NCBI GenBank assembly: GCA_029977805.1
Contig: JAPOKE010000014.1
Coordinates: forward strand, 1 to 32,394
Length of the DNA: 32,394 nucleotides
Direction of reading: 5' to 3'
Origin: Phenylobacterium parvum
Lineage (GTDB): Bacteria > Pseudomonadota > Alphaproteobacteria > Caulobacterales > Caulobacteraceae
Every line of letters starts with the position of its first letter. The stretch's first letter is position 1. Of the stretch, positions 19,276 to 27,074 are shown one piece after another. The notes below the pieces were generated by a model. That model saw only the letters and a list, made by a program, of their open reading frames with translations, was not told the origin of the DNA and did not search any database. A program made the position numbers and the translations under genes.

Positions 19276-21450
19276 TCAGCCCGCCCGCTTGGAGCGCTCG
19301 ACCGTCTCGATGGCCGGGTTCGCCCGAAGGGCGGCGGCGATGTTGGTCAGGTGGCGCGCGTCCTTGACCTCGATGTCGAAGTCGACGTCGAAGAAGTCGG
19401 TCATCCGCCGGTGCATGCGCAGGTTGACGATGTTGCCGCCGGCCTCGCCGATGGTCGTGCAGGCCTGCCCCAACACGCCGGGCGCATTTCGGATGGTGGC
19501 GGTCAGGCGGGACTGGGTCAGGGTGTCGCGCTCGGCCTCCGGGGTCCACTGGAGGTCCCGCCAGAGGTCTTCCTTCTCCTCGAAGGCCGCCAGCTCCGCA
19601 CAGTCGATGGTGTGGACCGTCAGTCCCTGCCCATCGCCCTCGAGGATGCCGACGATGCGGTCTCCGGGGACGGGGGTGCAGCAGGCTCCGAAGTGCAGGC
19701 TGATCCCGGGGGTGAGGCCGCCGCCCCGGACATAGAGCTGGGCGCCCGCCCCGCCCTCGATCCGGCGGACCGCCGTCGCCGCCTCCCGGGCGGCGGGCTC
19801 CAGCCGGGGAAACAGGATGTCCAGGACCTCCGCGGGGGAGATGCTGCCCCGGCCGACGCGCTCGAAGAGCTCGTCAGCGGAGGCGACCGCAAGCCGCTCG
19901 AGCGCGGGCGCGAGCGAGACATCGCTCCGCGCCTTTCCGGCCCGGCCGAAGGTCTGGTCGAGGGCCGCCAGGCCGAGGCGGGTGAACTCTTCCTTCTCGG
20001 TCAGGCGGATGTGCCGGCGGATCGCCGAGCGCGCGCGCCCCGTCACCGTCAGGGACCGCCAGTCCGCAGGCACCACGGGCTTGGGACCCCGGACCACCTC
20101 GACGACGTCGCCGTTCTGGAGGGGCGTGCGCAGGGGCCGCGGCTCGCCGTTGATCTTCACGCCGATGCAGGTGTCGCCAATGTCGGTGTGGAGGGCGTAG
20201 GCGAAATCCAGGGGCAGGCCGCCGCGCGGCAGGCTGACCAGCCGGCCCTTGGGGGTGAAGACGAAGGTCTGGTCGAGGTACATCTCGAGCTTGGCGTGCT
20301 CGACCAGTTCCTCGACGTCGCCGCCGTGCTCCAGCACCTGGACCAGGTGGCGGAGGTTGACGAGGGGGTCGCGTCCGCCCTGCTCGGCCTGGTGCTCGGC
20401 GTCGAAGCCGTAGGACGTATCCTTGTAACGCCAGTGGGCGGCCACGCCCTCCTCGGCGATGCGATCCATGGCCTCGGTACGGATCTGCATCTCGATGCGC
20501 ATGCCCCTGGGCCCCACCACCGTGGTGTGCAGGGAGCGGTAGTTGTTCCGCTTCGGCATGGAGATGTAGTCCTTGAACCGGTCCGGAACGGACGGCCAGG
20601 CCCGGTGCGCCACGCCCAGGGCGCGGTAGCAGTCCTCCTCGGTATCGACGATCACCCGGAAGGCGTAGATGTCGGACAGCTGGGAGAAGCCGATCGACTT
20701 GCGCTGGAGCTTGCGCCAGATCGAATAGGGGTTCTTCTCGCGCCCGAGGACCCGGCAGGGCACCCCCGCGGCCTCGAGCCGGCTGACGATTTCCTGGGAG
20801 ACCAGGGCCACCGCCCCGCCCTGTTCCGTCCGCAGCGCGTTCAGCCGACGCTCGATGGCGTCGCGGGCCAGGGGATTCAGGTGGGTGAAGGCCAGCTCCT
20901 CCAGCTCCGAGCAGATCCGGTGGCAGCCGATCGACCGGGCGAGCGGGGCGTAGATGTCCAGGGTCTCGCGGGCGATCCGCTCCCGCTTGGCGGGAGCCTT
21001 GATGTGCTGGAGGGTCCGCATGTTGTGCAGGCGGTCAGCCAGCTTCACCAGCAGCACCCGGACATCCTTCGAGATGGCCAGGATGAACTTCCGCAGGTTC
21101 TCGGCCTGGCGGGTGTGCTCGCTGTTAAGCTCCAGCTTGGTGAGCTTGGTCACGCCCTCGACCAGTTCGGCGATCTCCGCGCCGAAGAGCCGCCCGATCT
21201 CGGCCGAGGTGGCGTCGGTGTCCTCCACGGTGTCGTGCAGGAGGGCCGTGATGATGGTGGCCGCATCCATCCGGTACTCGGTCAGGATGCCGGCCACCTG
21301 AATCGGATGGGCGAAGTAGGGATCGCCGGAGGCGCGCTTCTGGGAGCCATGCATCCGCATGGCGTAGACGTAGGCCCGGTTGAGGATGGCCTCATCGGCG
21401 CTGGGGTCGTAGGAGCGGACCTTCTCGATCAGCTCATACTGGCGAAGCAT
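19276..21450 (-). CDS. rsh: Bifunctional (p)ppGpp synthetase/hydrolase
   Basis: This is the long RelA/SpoT homologue (named spoT or rsh in alphaproteobacteria) that makes and degrades the alarmone (p)ppGpp. The protein has 724 residues. The hydrolase HD pair is H72-D73 in ALLHDTVEDTDA. The synthetase domain has RFKDYISMPKRNNYRSLHTTVVG, whose positively charged RFKD is the bifunctional-type motif, plus EMQIRTEAMDRIAEEGVAAHW. A TGS domain (FVFTPKGRLVSLPRG) and a C-terminal ACT domain follow. It sits downstream of rpoZ, a conserved pairing, with a 134-nt gap. The ATG at 21450 lacks an obvious Shine-Dalgarno sequence. Confidence 0.96.
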   Translation of the reverse strand: MLRQYELIEKVRSYDPSADEAILNRAYVYAMRMHGSQKRASGDPYFAHPIQVAGILTEYRMDAATIITALLHDTVEDTDATSAEIGRLFGAEIAELVEGVTKLTKLELNSEHTRQAENLRKFILAISKDVRVLLVKLADRLHNMRTLQHIKAPAKRERIARETLDIYAPLARSIGCHRICSELEELAFTHLNPLARDAIERRLNALRTEQGGAVALVSQEIVSRLEAAGVPCRVLGREKNPYSIWRKLQRKSIGFSQLSDIYAFRVIVDTEEDCYRALGVAHRAWPSVPDRFKDYISMPKRNNYRSLHTTVVGPRGMRIEMQIRTEAMDRIAEEGVAAHWRYKDTSYGFDAEHQAEQGGRDPLVNLRHLVQVLEHGGDVEELVEHAKLEMYLDQTFVFTPKGRLVSLPRGGLPLDFAYALHTDIGDTCIGVKINGEPRPLRTPLQNGDVVEVVRGPKPVVPADWRSLTVTGRARSAIRRHIRLTEKEEFTRLGLAALDQTFGRAGKARSDVSLAPALERLAVASADELFERVGRGSISPAEVLDILFPRLEPAAREAATAVRRIEGGAGAQLYVRGGGLTPGISLHFGACCTPVPGDRIVGILEGDGQGLTVHTIDCAELAAFEEKEDLWRDLQWTPEAERDTLTQSRLTATIRNAPGVLGQACTTIGEAGGNIVNLRMHRRMTDFFDVDFDIEVKDARHLTNIAAALRANPAIETVERSKRAG

Positions 21451-21584
21451 GGCCCGGCGGGGCGCAGGCTCGGCAGGCGGCGGGACGAGTGCGACCCCAG
21501 CCTGCGGGGCCGGGGTCCCTGAGATGGGGGTCTCGGAGACCGGGGCCTGCGGTGCAGGCGGACGACCGACTGGCGCCTCAGGGC

Positions 21585-21944
21585 TCAGTAGCGCTCTTCC
21601 TGACCGCCGTCGCGGTCGCTCTGGAGGGCCCGGATGAGCTCAAGCTCGCTCATCTGCTGGTGGGTCGGATCCGAGAGCAGGGCCAGGGTCTCTTCTTCTT
21701 CCTCGGCCTCGGAGCGCTCGTCCACCCGCTGCAGCGTGGTGATCAGGCTCTCCTTGAGCTCCTCGGGATCCACCACGTCATCGGCCAGCTCGCGCAGGGC
21801 CACGACCGGGTTCTTGTCATTGTCCCGGTCGACCAGCAGGGGCGAGCCCGCAGAGATGCCGCGGGCCCTGTGGGCCGCCAGCAGCACGAGGCTGAAGCGG
21901 TTCGGGACCTTCTCGATGCAGTCTTCGACGGTGACGCGGGCCAT
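21585..21944 (-). CDS. rpoZ: RNA polymerase omega subunit
   Basis: Omega binds the beta' subunit, helps RNA polymerase assembly and forms part of one ppGpp-binding site. The protein has 119 residues and starts [30 protein letters not shown], the standard N-terminus, followed by a conserved [15 protein letters not shown] segment. The C-terminal tail is acidic (EAEEEEE) and longer than in E. coli, as in other alphaproteobacteria. I chose the ATG at 21944 (preceded by GAGG) over an in-frame ATG at 21977. Pairing with rsh joins the alarmone maker and one of its polymerase targets. Confidence 0.95.
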   Translation of the reverse strand: MARVTVEDCIEKVPNRFSLVLLAAHRARGISAGSPLLVDRDNDKNPVVALRELADDVVDPEELKESLITTLQRVDERSEAEEEEETLALLSDPTHQQMSELELIRALQSDRDGGQEERY

Positions 21945-21974
21945 GGCTACCTCGGCAGGCGGATGGAACCGCCC

Positions 21975-22003
21975 CACATAGAGCCTTGGGCCCGATTGTG
22001 CAA
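21975..22003 (-). promoter_or_regulatory. Putative rpoZ promoter
   Basis: On the minus strand TTGCAC (22003-21998), a 17-bp spacer (21997-21981) and TATGTG (21980-21975) form a good sigma-70-type promoter. Transcription would start near 21968, about 24 nt before the rpoZ ATG. Confidence 0.5.
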
Positions 22004-22026
22004 CGCCGCAGGCCCCCCGGCGGGGA

Positions 22027-22662
22027 TCAGCCGGCCCCTAGGGCCGCCCTGGCGATGTCGTCCATCGTATTGAACAGGAAGGTCGGCCGGTGCGCCTCGA
22101 GGATCTCGGGGCGGGCATAGCCCCAGGTCACCGCCCCGGAGTCGATCCCGGCCCGGGAGGCGGCCTCGATATCCCGGGTTTCGTCGCCGATGGAGAGGAC
22201 CTGGCCGTGGCGGGCGCCCGCCCGGCGGATGACCTTCCTGAACTTGGGCGTCTTGCCGAACATCGAGGCGCCGCAGGCATAGTGGCTGATGCAGGCGGCC
22301 AGCTCAGGACCCAGGATCTTCCGGACGTTGGCTTCGGAGTTGGAGCTCACCAGGGCCAGGACGACGCCGGCCTCGTGCAGCTTCCGGATCAGGGCCGGGG
22401 ATTCCGGGAACAGGGGAATCTTCGAGGTGTTCTCGGAAACCAGCCGCCGGGTGTGCCGGGCGATGAAGGGCATCTTCCAGGCCGGCACGCGCATGTAGGC
22501 GACCACCTCGCGGCTCGACCGTCCCCGCAGCATGGCGATTTCGTCATCGGTGATCTGCCGGAAGCGGAACTGGCGCGCGACCTCGTTGGTCATGCTGATG
22601 AACCAGTCGGCGCTGTCGGCAAGGGTGCCGTCGAAGTCGAAGATGACGAGCCGATAGGCCAA
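22027..22662 (-). CDS. HAD-superfamily hydrolase (phosphoglycolate phosphatase-like)
   Basis: A 211-residue haloacid-dehalogenase-type phosphatase. Motif I is [12 protein letters not shown], with the nucleophile and acid Asp pair; motif II is VLALVSSNS; the motif III lysine lies in [11 protein letters not shown]; motif IV is [14 protein letters not shown] helical cap lies between motifs I and II. The substrate is not predictable; relatives include phosphoglycolate phosphatase. I chose the TTG at 22662 because GGAGG sits 7 nt upstream and the family N-terminus ([11 protein letters not shown]) begins there. An ATG at 22779 that overlaps the folK stop as ATGA is an alternative and would add 39 atypical residues. 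It is probably cotranscribed with folK. Confidence 0.85.
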   Translation of the reverse strand: MAYRLVIFDFDGTLADSADWFISMTNEVARQFRFRQITDDEIAMLRGRSSREVVAYMRVPAWKMPFIARHTRRLVSENTSKIPLFPESPALIRKLHEAGVVLALVSSNSEANVRKILGPELAACISHYACGASMFGKTPKFRKVIRRAGARHGQVLSIGDETRDIEAASRAGIDSGAVTWGYARPEILEAHRPTFLFNTMDDIARAALGAG

Positions 22663-22775
22663 TCCGTTCCCTCCGGGGGACGAAAGTCCCTCGCCCTTCC
22701 CCTCTTCCGGCGCAGGATGCTGCACGATTGCCGCGCCCTGCGCCAGTCCCCCGGCCCGGTTCGCCCCGGCGCGGG

Positions 22776-23312
22776 TCATGACGCCGGCCTCGCATCACGC
22801 CCGGCGACGGCTGTCGCGGCGAGCTCGGAGGCCGTCCGGCCCAGCAGCGGGTGACGCCAGTCGGGGGCGATCTCGGCGAGGGGACCCATCACGAAGAGGC
22901 GCTCGTGCGCCCGCGGATGCGGGAGGGTCAGGCCGGGCGTCTGCATCACGTGTCCCCCGTGGTCGATCAGGTCCAGGTCCAGGGTCCGGTCGGCGTTGCG
23001 CGCGCCGCGGACCCGGCCAAAGCGCGTCTCGATACCAAGCAGCCGCCGAATCGTCTCCGGGGGATCGATCGTCGCCTCGACAATCGCGACCCCGTTGCGA
23101 TACTCATGGCCGGACGGGTCAGGCCAGGGGGAGGATCTCCACCAGCTGGACCGGCGCAGTATCGGCAATCCCGCCTCCGAGAAGAAAGACAGAGCGGCCT
23201 CGAGCAGATCCTCCGGCGACCCATGGGCGCCGGGCAGATTGGACCCCAGCGCCACGACGGCCCGGACAGGCCTCCCGGCGACGACGCCAGACTCCGGAAA
23301 ACCCTGACTCAA
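22776..23312 (-). CDS. folK: 2-amino-4-hydroxy-6-hydroxymethyldihydropteridine pyrophosphokinase
   Basis: HPPK transfers pyrophosphate from ATP to the pterin in folate synthesis. The protein has 178 residues. The family blocks are present: AVVALGSNLPGAHGSPEDLL, YRNGVAIVEATIDPPETIRRLLGIETRFGRVRG, RTLDLDLIDHGG with the Mg-binding DLDL, and LPHPRAHERLFVMGPLAEIAP. The start is taken as a TTG at 23312 behind AAGG, because the first beta-strand needs residues before ALGSN; a GTG at 23255 would be very short. The start codon overlaps by one base the ATG of the divergent NYN gene. Confidence 0.9.
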   Translation of the reverse strand: MSQGFPESGVVAGRPVRAVVALGSNLPGAHGSPEDLLEAALSFFSEAGLPILRRSSWWRSSPWPDPSGHEYRNGVAIVEATIDPPETIRRLLGIETRFGRVRGARNADRTLDLDLIDHGGHVMQTPGLTLPHPRAHERLFVMGPLAEIAPDWRHPLLGRTASELAATAVAGRDARPAS

Positions 23313-23902
23313 TGACCTTCTACCCCACCGACAGGCTGGCGCTCTTCATCGACGGGGCCAACCTCTACTCCGCCGCCAAGGGACTTGGCTTCGATATCGA
23401 CTACCGCAAGCTCCTCGACGAGTTCCGCAAGCGCGGCGTTCTGGTCAGGGCCTACTACTACACCGCGCTGGTCGAGGATCAGGAGTATTCCCCGATCCGT
23501 CCCCTCGTGGACTGGCTGGACTACAACGGCTTCCGCCTTGTCACCAAGCCCGCCCATGAATTCACCGACTCCCAGGGCCGCAAGCGCTGGCGCGGCGACA
23601 TGGATGTCGAGATCGCCGTCGACATGATGGAGATGAGCGCCCACGCCGACCACATGGTCCTGTTCTCCGGCGACGGGGACTTCCGGGTCCTGCTCGAGGC
23701 GGTCCAGCGCCGGGGCGCGAGGGTCACCGTGGTTTCGACGGTGAAGTCCCAGCCGCCGATGGCCTCGGACGACCTCCGGCGGCAGGCCGACGCCTTCATC
23801 GACCTCGCAGACCTCGCCGACCTGATCGGCCGCCCCTCGCGGCTGCCGCGGTTCATCCAGGAGAGCCGCGTGGGCGCCGACCGCGACGCGCCGGACGCCT
23901 GA
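23312..23902 (+). CDS. NYN-domain (LabA/DUF88 family) protein
   Basis: A 196-residue PIN-like protein of the NYN/LabA (DUF88) family, proposed to be metal-dependent RNases. The first acidic site is D14 in LALFIDGANLYSAAKGLGFD; others are in GDMDVEIAVDMMEMS and VLFSGDGDFRVLLEAVQRRGARVTVVS, the usual layout for a PIN-like active site. It has no membrane segment and ends in a short non-conserved tail. No substrate is known. The ATG at 23312 has only a weak site (GGAAAA). It is followed 2 nt later by a uracil-DNA glycosylase gene, so the two are cotranscribed. Confidence 0.86.
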   Translation: MTFYPTDRLALFIDGANLYSAAKGLGFDIDYRKLLDEFRKRGVLVRAYYYTALVEDQEYSPIRPLVDWLDYNGFRLVTKPAHEFTDSQGRKRWRGDMDVEIAVDMMEMSAHADHMVLFSGDGDFRVLLEAVQRRGARVTVVSTVKSQPPMASDDLRRQADAFIDLADLADLIGRPSRLPRFIQESRVGADRDAPDA

Positions 23903-23904
23903 CC

Positions 23905-24558
23905 ATGGCCGTGACGCCCGCGGCGGCCGTTCCCGAACCGCCCCGCGACTGCAGCCTCTGTCCCCGGCTCGTCGCCTACCGGCGCGAGAACCAGGCGCGG
24001 AACCCCGACTGGTGGAACGGTCCTGCGCCCTCCTTCGGGGGACCGGACGCCCGCCTGCTGGTCCTCGGCCTCGCCCCCGGCCGGACAGGCGCGAACCGGA
24101 CGGGCCGGCCCTTCACGGGCGACCATGCGGGCGTCCTGCTGTTCCAGACCCTGCTCCGCACGGGTTTCGCCGAGGGCAGCTATGGCGCGCGTCCCGATGA
24201 CGGCCTGTCGCTCGTCGACTGCATGATCTCGAACGCCGTGCGATGCGCCCCGCCCGGCAACCGGCCGGAGACCTCCGAGGAGGCCGCCTGCCGACCCTTC
24301 CTCGCCGCCAGGCTCGCCGCCCTGCCCCGGCTGAAGGTGGTGGTGACCCTCGGCGACGTGGCGCGACGCAACCTGCTGCGCGCCCTCGGCCTTCCGGCCT
24401 CGGCGGGGACGTCCGGACACGGCGCAGAGTTCGACGCCGGCCCCTACAGGGTCCTCAACAGCTATCACTGCTCCCGGCTCAACACGAACACCGGCCGGCT
24501 GACCCCGGAGATGTTCGAGGCGGTCTTCCGCCGCGCGCGCGCCCTTCTCGACGGCTGA
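23905..24558 (+). CDS. Family 5 (UDGb-type) uracil-DNA glycosylase
   Basis: A 217-residue base-excision repair enzyme that removes uracil, and in this family also hypoxanthine and some oxidised bases, from DNA. Four cysteines, C16, C19, C114 and C129, are placed to hold a 4Fe-4S cluster. Motif 1 is GLAPGRTGANRTGRPFTGD (55-73), typical of family 5 rather than family 4, which has a GEAPG start. Motif 2 is H188-C-S-R-L-N-T-N-T-G-R-L-T. It starts 2 nt after the NYN gene stop, and it is the likely upstream neighbour in a transcript with the M20 peptidase. Confidence 0.88.
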   Translation: MAVTPAAAVPEPPRDCSLCPRLVAYRRENQARNPDWWNGPAPSFGGPDARLLVLGLAPGRTGANRTGRPFTGDHAGVLLFQTLLRTGFAEGSYGARPDDGLSLVDCMISNAVRCAPPGNRPETSEEAACRPFLAARLAALPRLKVVVTLGDVARRNLLRALGLPASAGTSGHGAEFDAGPYRVLNSYHCSRLNTNTGRLTPEMFEAVFRRARALLDG

Positions 24559-24583
24559 CATCCGCTTCCGGGAGGGCTAGGCA
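24555..24583 (+). promoter_or_regulatory. Putative promoter of the M20 peptidase gene
   Basis: CTGACA (24555-24560), a 17-bp spacer and TAGGCA (24578-24583) resemble a sigma-70 promoter, with transcription starting near 24590, about 28 nt before the ATG at 24618. The -35 overlaps the end of the uracil-DNA glycosylase gene. Confidence 0.35.
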
Positions 24584-24617
24584 GGGCGCAACCTCCCCCT
24601 GGCCCCGGAGCCCGCCC

Positions 24618-26000
24618 ATGCGCGTCCTCGCCTTCACCGCCGCCCTCCTCGCCGCCGCACCCGCCGTCGCGGCCTCGCCCGGCCCGGCGGACCAGGCCCG
24701 GGCCCTGGAGATCCTCAAGACCTCCATCAGCCATCGCACCACGGAGAGCGCGGGCCAGGCCAACATGCTGGCCTATGCCGGGTGGATCCGGGACGTGCTT
24801 GTGAAGGCGGGCTACAGCCCGTCGGACATCGCCGTCGAACCGGTGGCGGGAACGGCCACGCTGATCGCCCGCCTGCCGGGACGGGATCCCGCCCGGAAGC
24901 CCTTGGTGATCTCGGGCCACATGGACGTCGTGGAGGCCCGGGCCGAGGACTGGACCCGCGATCCCTTCATCCCGGTCGTCGAGAACGGCTACGTCTTCGG
25001 GCGCGGGGCGGCCGACAACAAGTTCGACGTCTCCATGGTGGTCGCCACCCTCGCCCGCCTCCGCGCCGAGAACTGGCGGCCGGGACGGGACGTCATCCTC
25101 GCCCTGTCGGGGGACGAGGAGACGCTCATGCGATCCACCGCCGTCCTCGCACAGAAGCTCAGGGGCGCCGACCTGGTGCTCAACGCCGACGGCGGCGGCG
25201 GGGAGCTGGATGCGTCCGGCAAGGCCATCTCCTACGGGATCCAGGGCGCGGAGAAGACCTACGCCGACTTCACCCTTGAGGTGACGGACCCCGGCGGACA
25301 CTCCAGCCGGCCCACCCCCGGCAACCCGATCTACCGGCTGGCGCGGGCGCTGGAGCGGGTCGAGGCCCACCGCTTCCCCGTCCAGTCCAACGAAATCACC
25401 CTCGCCTCGCTGGCCGCCAGCGGACGCAGCCTCGACGGCCCGACCGGGGACGCCCTGCGGCGCTTCTCCGCGAATCCGGCGGATGCAGAGGCGGCGAAGA
25501 TCCTGTCGGACGATCCGTCCTGGGCGCCCTACCTGCGCACGACCTGCGTCGCCACCCTGGTCAGCGGCGGCCACGCCAGCAACGCCCTGCCCCAGAGGGC
25601 CAGCGCCAACGTCAATTGCCGCATCTTCCCCGGCACGCCCTCGGCCTCCGTCCTGCAGGTGCTCAAGGATGTCGTCGCCGATCCCTCCATCAAGGTGACG
25701 CGCAACGACGACGGGTCCATCGACAGCCCGCCCTCGCCGCTCCGGCCGGACGTCGTCAAGGCGGTGACCCGGGCCGTGCACGCCGTGCACCCGGGCCTCG
25801 CCATCGTTCCCGCCCAGTCGGCCGGGGCGACGGACAGCATGTACTTCCGCGCCGCCGGGGTCCCCAGCTACGGGGTCTCCGGCCTCTTCACCCGCGACGA
25901 CGACACCTATGCCCATGGCCTGAACGAGCGCGCGCCCCTCGCCGCCATTCCGGGGGCGCTCGTCCACTGGGACTCCCTGCTGCGCGACCTCGGCCGCTAG
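24618..26000 (+). CDS. Exported M20-family metallopeptidase
   Basis: A 460-residue zinc peptidase of the M20/M25/M40 family with a signal peptide (MRVLAFTAALLAAAPAVAA). Metal and catalytic residues are H101-M-D103 in SGHMDVVEA, D133 in GRGAADNKFD, the E167-E168 pair in SGDEETL, and a late histidine in TYAHGLNERAP. The dimerisation insert lies at about 220-330 (DPGGHSSRPTPGNPIY). Such proteins hydrolyse dipeptides, N-acyl amino acids or carboxypeptidase substrates; this one acts in the periplasm and its substrate is unknown. The ATG at 24618 is the first to give a signal peptide, though the frame is open further upstream. Confidence 0.9.
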   Translation: MRVLAFTAALLAAAPAVAASPGPADQARALEILKTSISHRTTESAGQANMLAYAGWIRDVLVKAGYSPSDIAVEPVAGTATLIARLPGRDPARKPLVISGHMDVVEARAEDWTRDPFIPVVENGYVFGRGAADNKFDVSMVVATLARLRAENWRPGRDVILALSGDEETLMRSTAVLAQKLRGADLVLNADGGGGELDASGKAISYGIQGAEKTYADFTLEVTDPGGHSSRPTPGNPIYRLARALERVEAHRFPVQSNEITLASLAASGRSLDGPTGDALRRFSANPADAEAAKILSDDPSWAPYLRTTCVATLVSGGHASNALPQRASANVNCRIFPGTPSASVLQVLKDVVADPSIKVTRNDDGSIDSPPSPLRPDVVKAVTRAVHAVHPGLAIVPAQSAGATDSMYFRAAGVPSYGVSGLFTRDDDTYAHGLNERAPLAAIPGALVHWDSLLRDLGR

Positions 26001-26015
26001 CACTGGCGGACGCCG

Positions 26016-26029
26016 GGGTTTCGGCCCTA
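26016..26029 (+). promoter_or_regulatory. Shared upstream motif, copy 1 (before the FGE-sulfatase genes)
   Basis: The 14-mer GGGTTTCGGCCCTA lies 62 nt before the FGE start at 26091. A nearly identical copy (GGGTTTCAGCCCTA) lies 60 nt before the amidohydrolase start at 29419. The shared position and sequence suggest a promoter or operator element; no standard -35 is at the expected place. Confidence 0.4.
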
Positions 26030-26090
26030 TCGTTCCCCCTTCAGAAGCCCTCCGGCCGGAGAGGCGAACCGCGCGGGAGGGGCGGACAGG

Positions 26091-27074
26091 ATGAGCGGAC
26101 CCGCCTGCTGCGCGCCGGCCGGATGGATCACGGGGAAGGCGCCATCCGGGTCCGGGGTCATGGAGGCCCCGCAGCCGGCCGAGGGACCTGTCCCGGGCCT
26201 CGCCCTGGTGGACCTGCCCGGCGGCGAGTTCCTGATGGGCAGCGACGCCGGCGAGGGTGAGCCCGGCGATGGCGAGGGACCCGCGCGTCCCGTTCGCCTC
26301 TCGCCCTTCCGCATCGCCCGCACCGTCGTCACCAACCGGCAGTTCGCCGCCTTCGTGGAGGCCACCGGCTACGTGACCTACGCCGAGGAGGTCGGGTCGA
26401 GCTTTGTCTTCGCCGGCCTCCTTCCGGACGACTTCCCGCCCACCCGCGGGCTCGCCGACGCGCCCTGGTGGCGCGAGACGCCGGGCGCCTGCTGGAGCAA
26501 GCCCGAGGGAATGGGTTCGGACTGGCGCGCCCGGCCCGATCACCCGGTGGTCCATGTCAGCTGGCATGACGCCCTCGCCTTCTGCGGCTGGGCCGGCCTC
26601 GCCCTGCCCACCGAGGCCCAGTGGGAGTACGCCGCCCGGGGTGGGCTAACAGGCAAGCGCTACCCCTGGGGCGACGAGCTGACCCCGGGTGGAGAGCATT
26701 TCTGCAATGTCTGGCAGGGACGGTTCCCGATGCACGACGAGGGCGCCGACGGCTTCGTCGGGCTGGCGCCGGCAGACGCCTTCCCGCCCAACGGCTTCGG
26801 GCTGCACAACGTCTGCGGCAATGTCTGGGAATGGTGCGCCGATGGCTTCACCGCAGACCACCCGCAGGACCTGAGACACGATCCCGTCGGTCCGGTCGGG
26901 AGCCCCCGCCGGGTGATCCGCGGCGGCAGCCATCTTTGCCACGAGAGCTACTGCTTCCGCTTCCGCGTGGCCGCACGCAGCGCCAACCTGCCGGAGGCCA
27001 CCGCCGGCCACATGGGTTTTCGCTGCGCCGCCCCCGCCTTCCCTCCGGAATTTCGATCCAAGGAAACCCCATGA
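26091..27074 (+). CDS. Formylglycine-generating enzyme (sulfatase-activating)
   Basis: FGE oxidises a cysteine of the sulfatase to C-alpha-formylglycine, the catalytic residue of type I sulfatases. This 327-residue protein has the complete FGE-sulfatase domain: LALVDLPGGEFLMGS, TVVTNRQFAAFVEATGYVTYAEE, HPVVHVSWHDALAFCGW, LPTEAQWEYAARGG, NVCGNVWEWCADG, then RRVIRGGSHLCHESYC. The active cysteine pair C283 and C288 is present, marking a real FGE rather than a Cys-less relative. No signal peptide is visible, so modification is expected in the cytoplasm. The ATG at 26091 has GGGAGG. It overlaps the sulfatase start as ATGA. Confidence 0.92.
   Translation: MSGPACCAPAGWITGKAPSGSGVMEAPQPAEGPVPGLALVDLPGGEFLMGSDAGEGEPGDGEGPARPVRLSPFRIARTVVTNRQFAAFVEATGYVTYAEEVGSSFVFAGLLPDDFPPTRGLADAPWWRETPGACWSKPEGMGSDWRARPDHPVVHVSWHDALAFCGWAGLALPTEAQWEYAARGGLTGKRYPWGDELTPGGEHFCNVWQGRFPMHDEGADGFVGLAPADAFPPNGFGLHNVCGNVWEWCADGFTADHPQDLRHDPVGPVGSPRRVIRGGSHLCHESYCFRFRVAARSANLPEATAGHMGFRCAAPAFPPEFRSKETP

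Noticed and set aside
21945-22026. tRNA or small RNA gene in the gap upstream of rpoZ
   Set aside because: No cloverleaf or tRNA consensus was found; the gap is better explained as the rpoZ promoter.
22027-22779. Long form of the HAD phosphatase starting at the ATGA overlap with folK
   Set aside because: The extra 39 residues do not belong to the family and a strong GGAGG precedes the TTG at 22662; kept only as an alternative.
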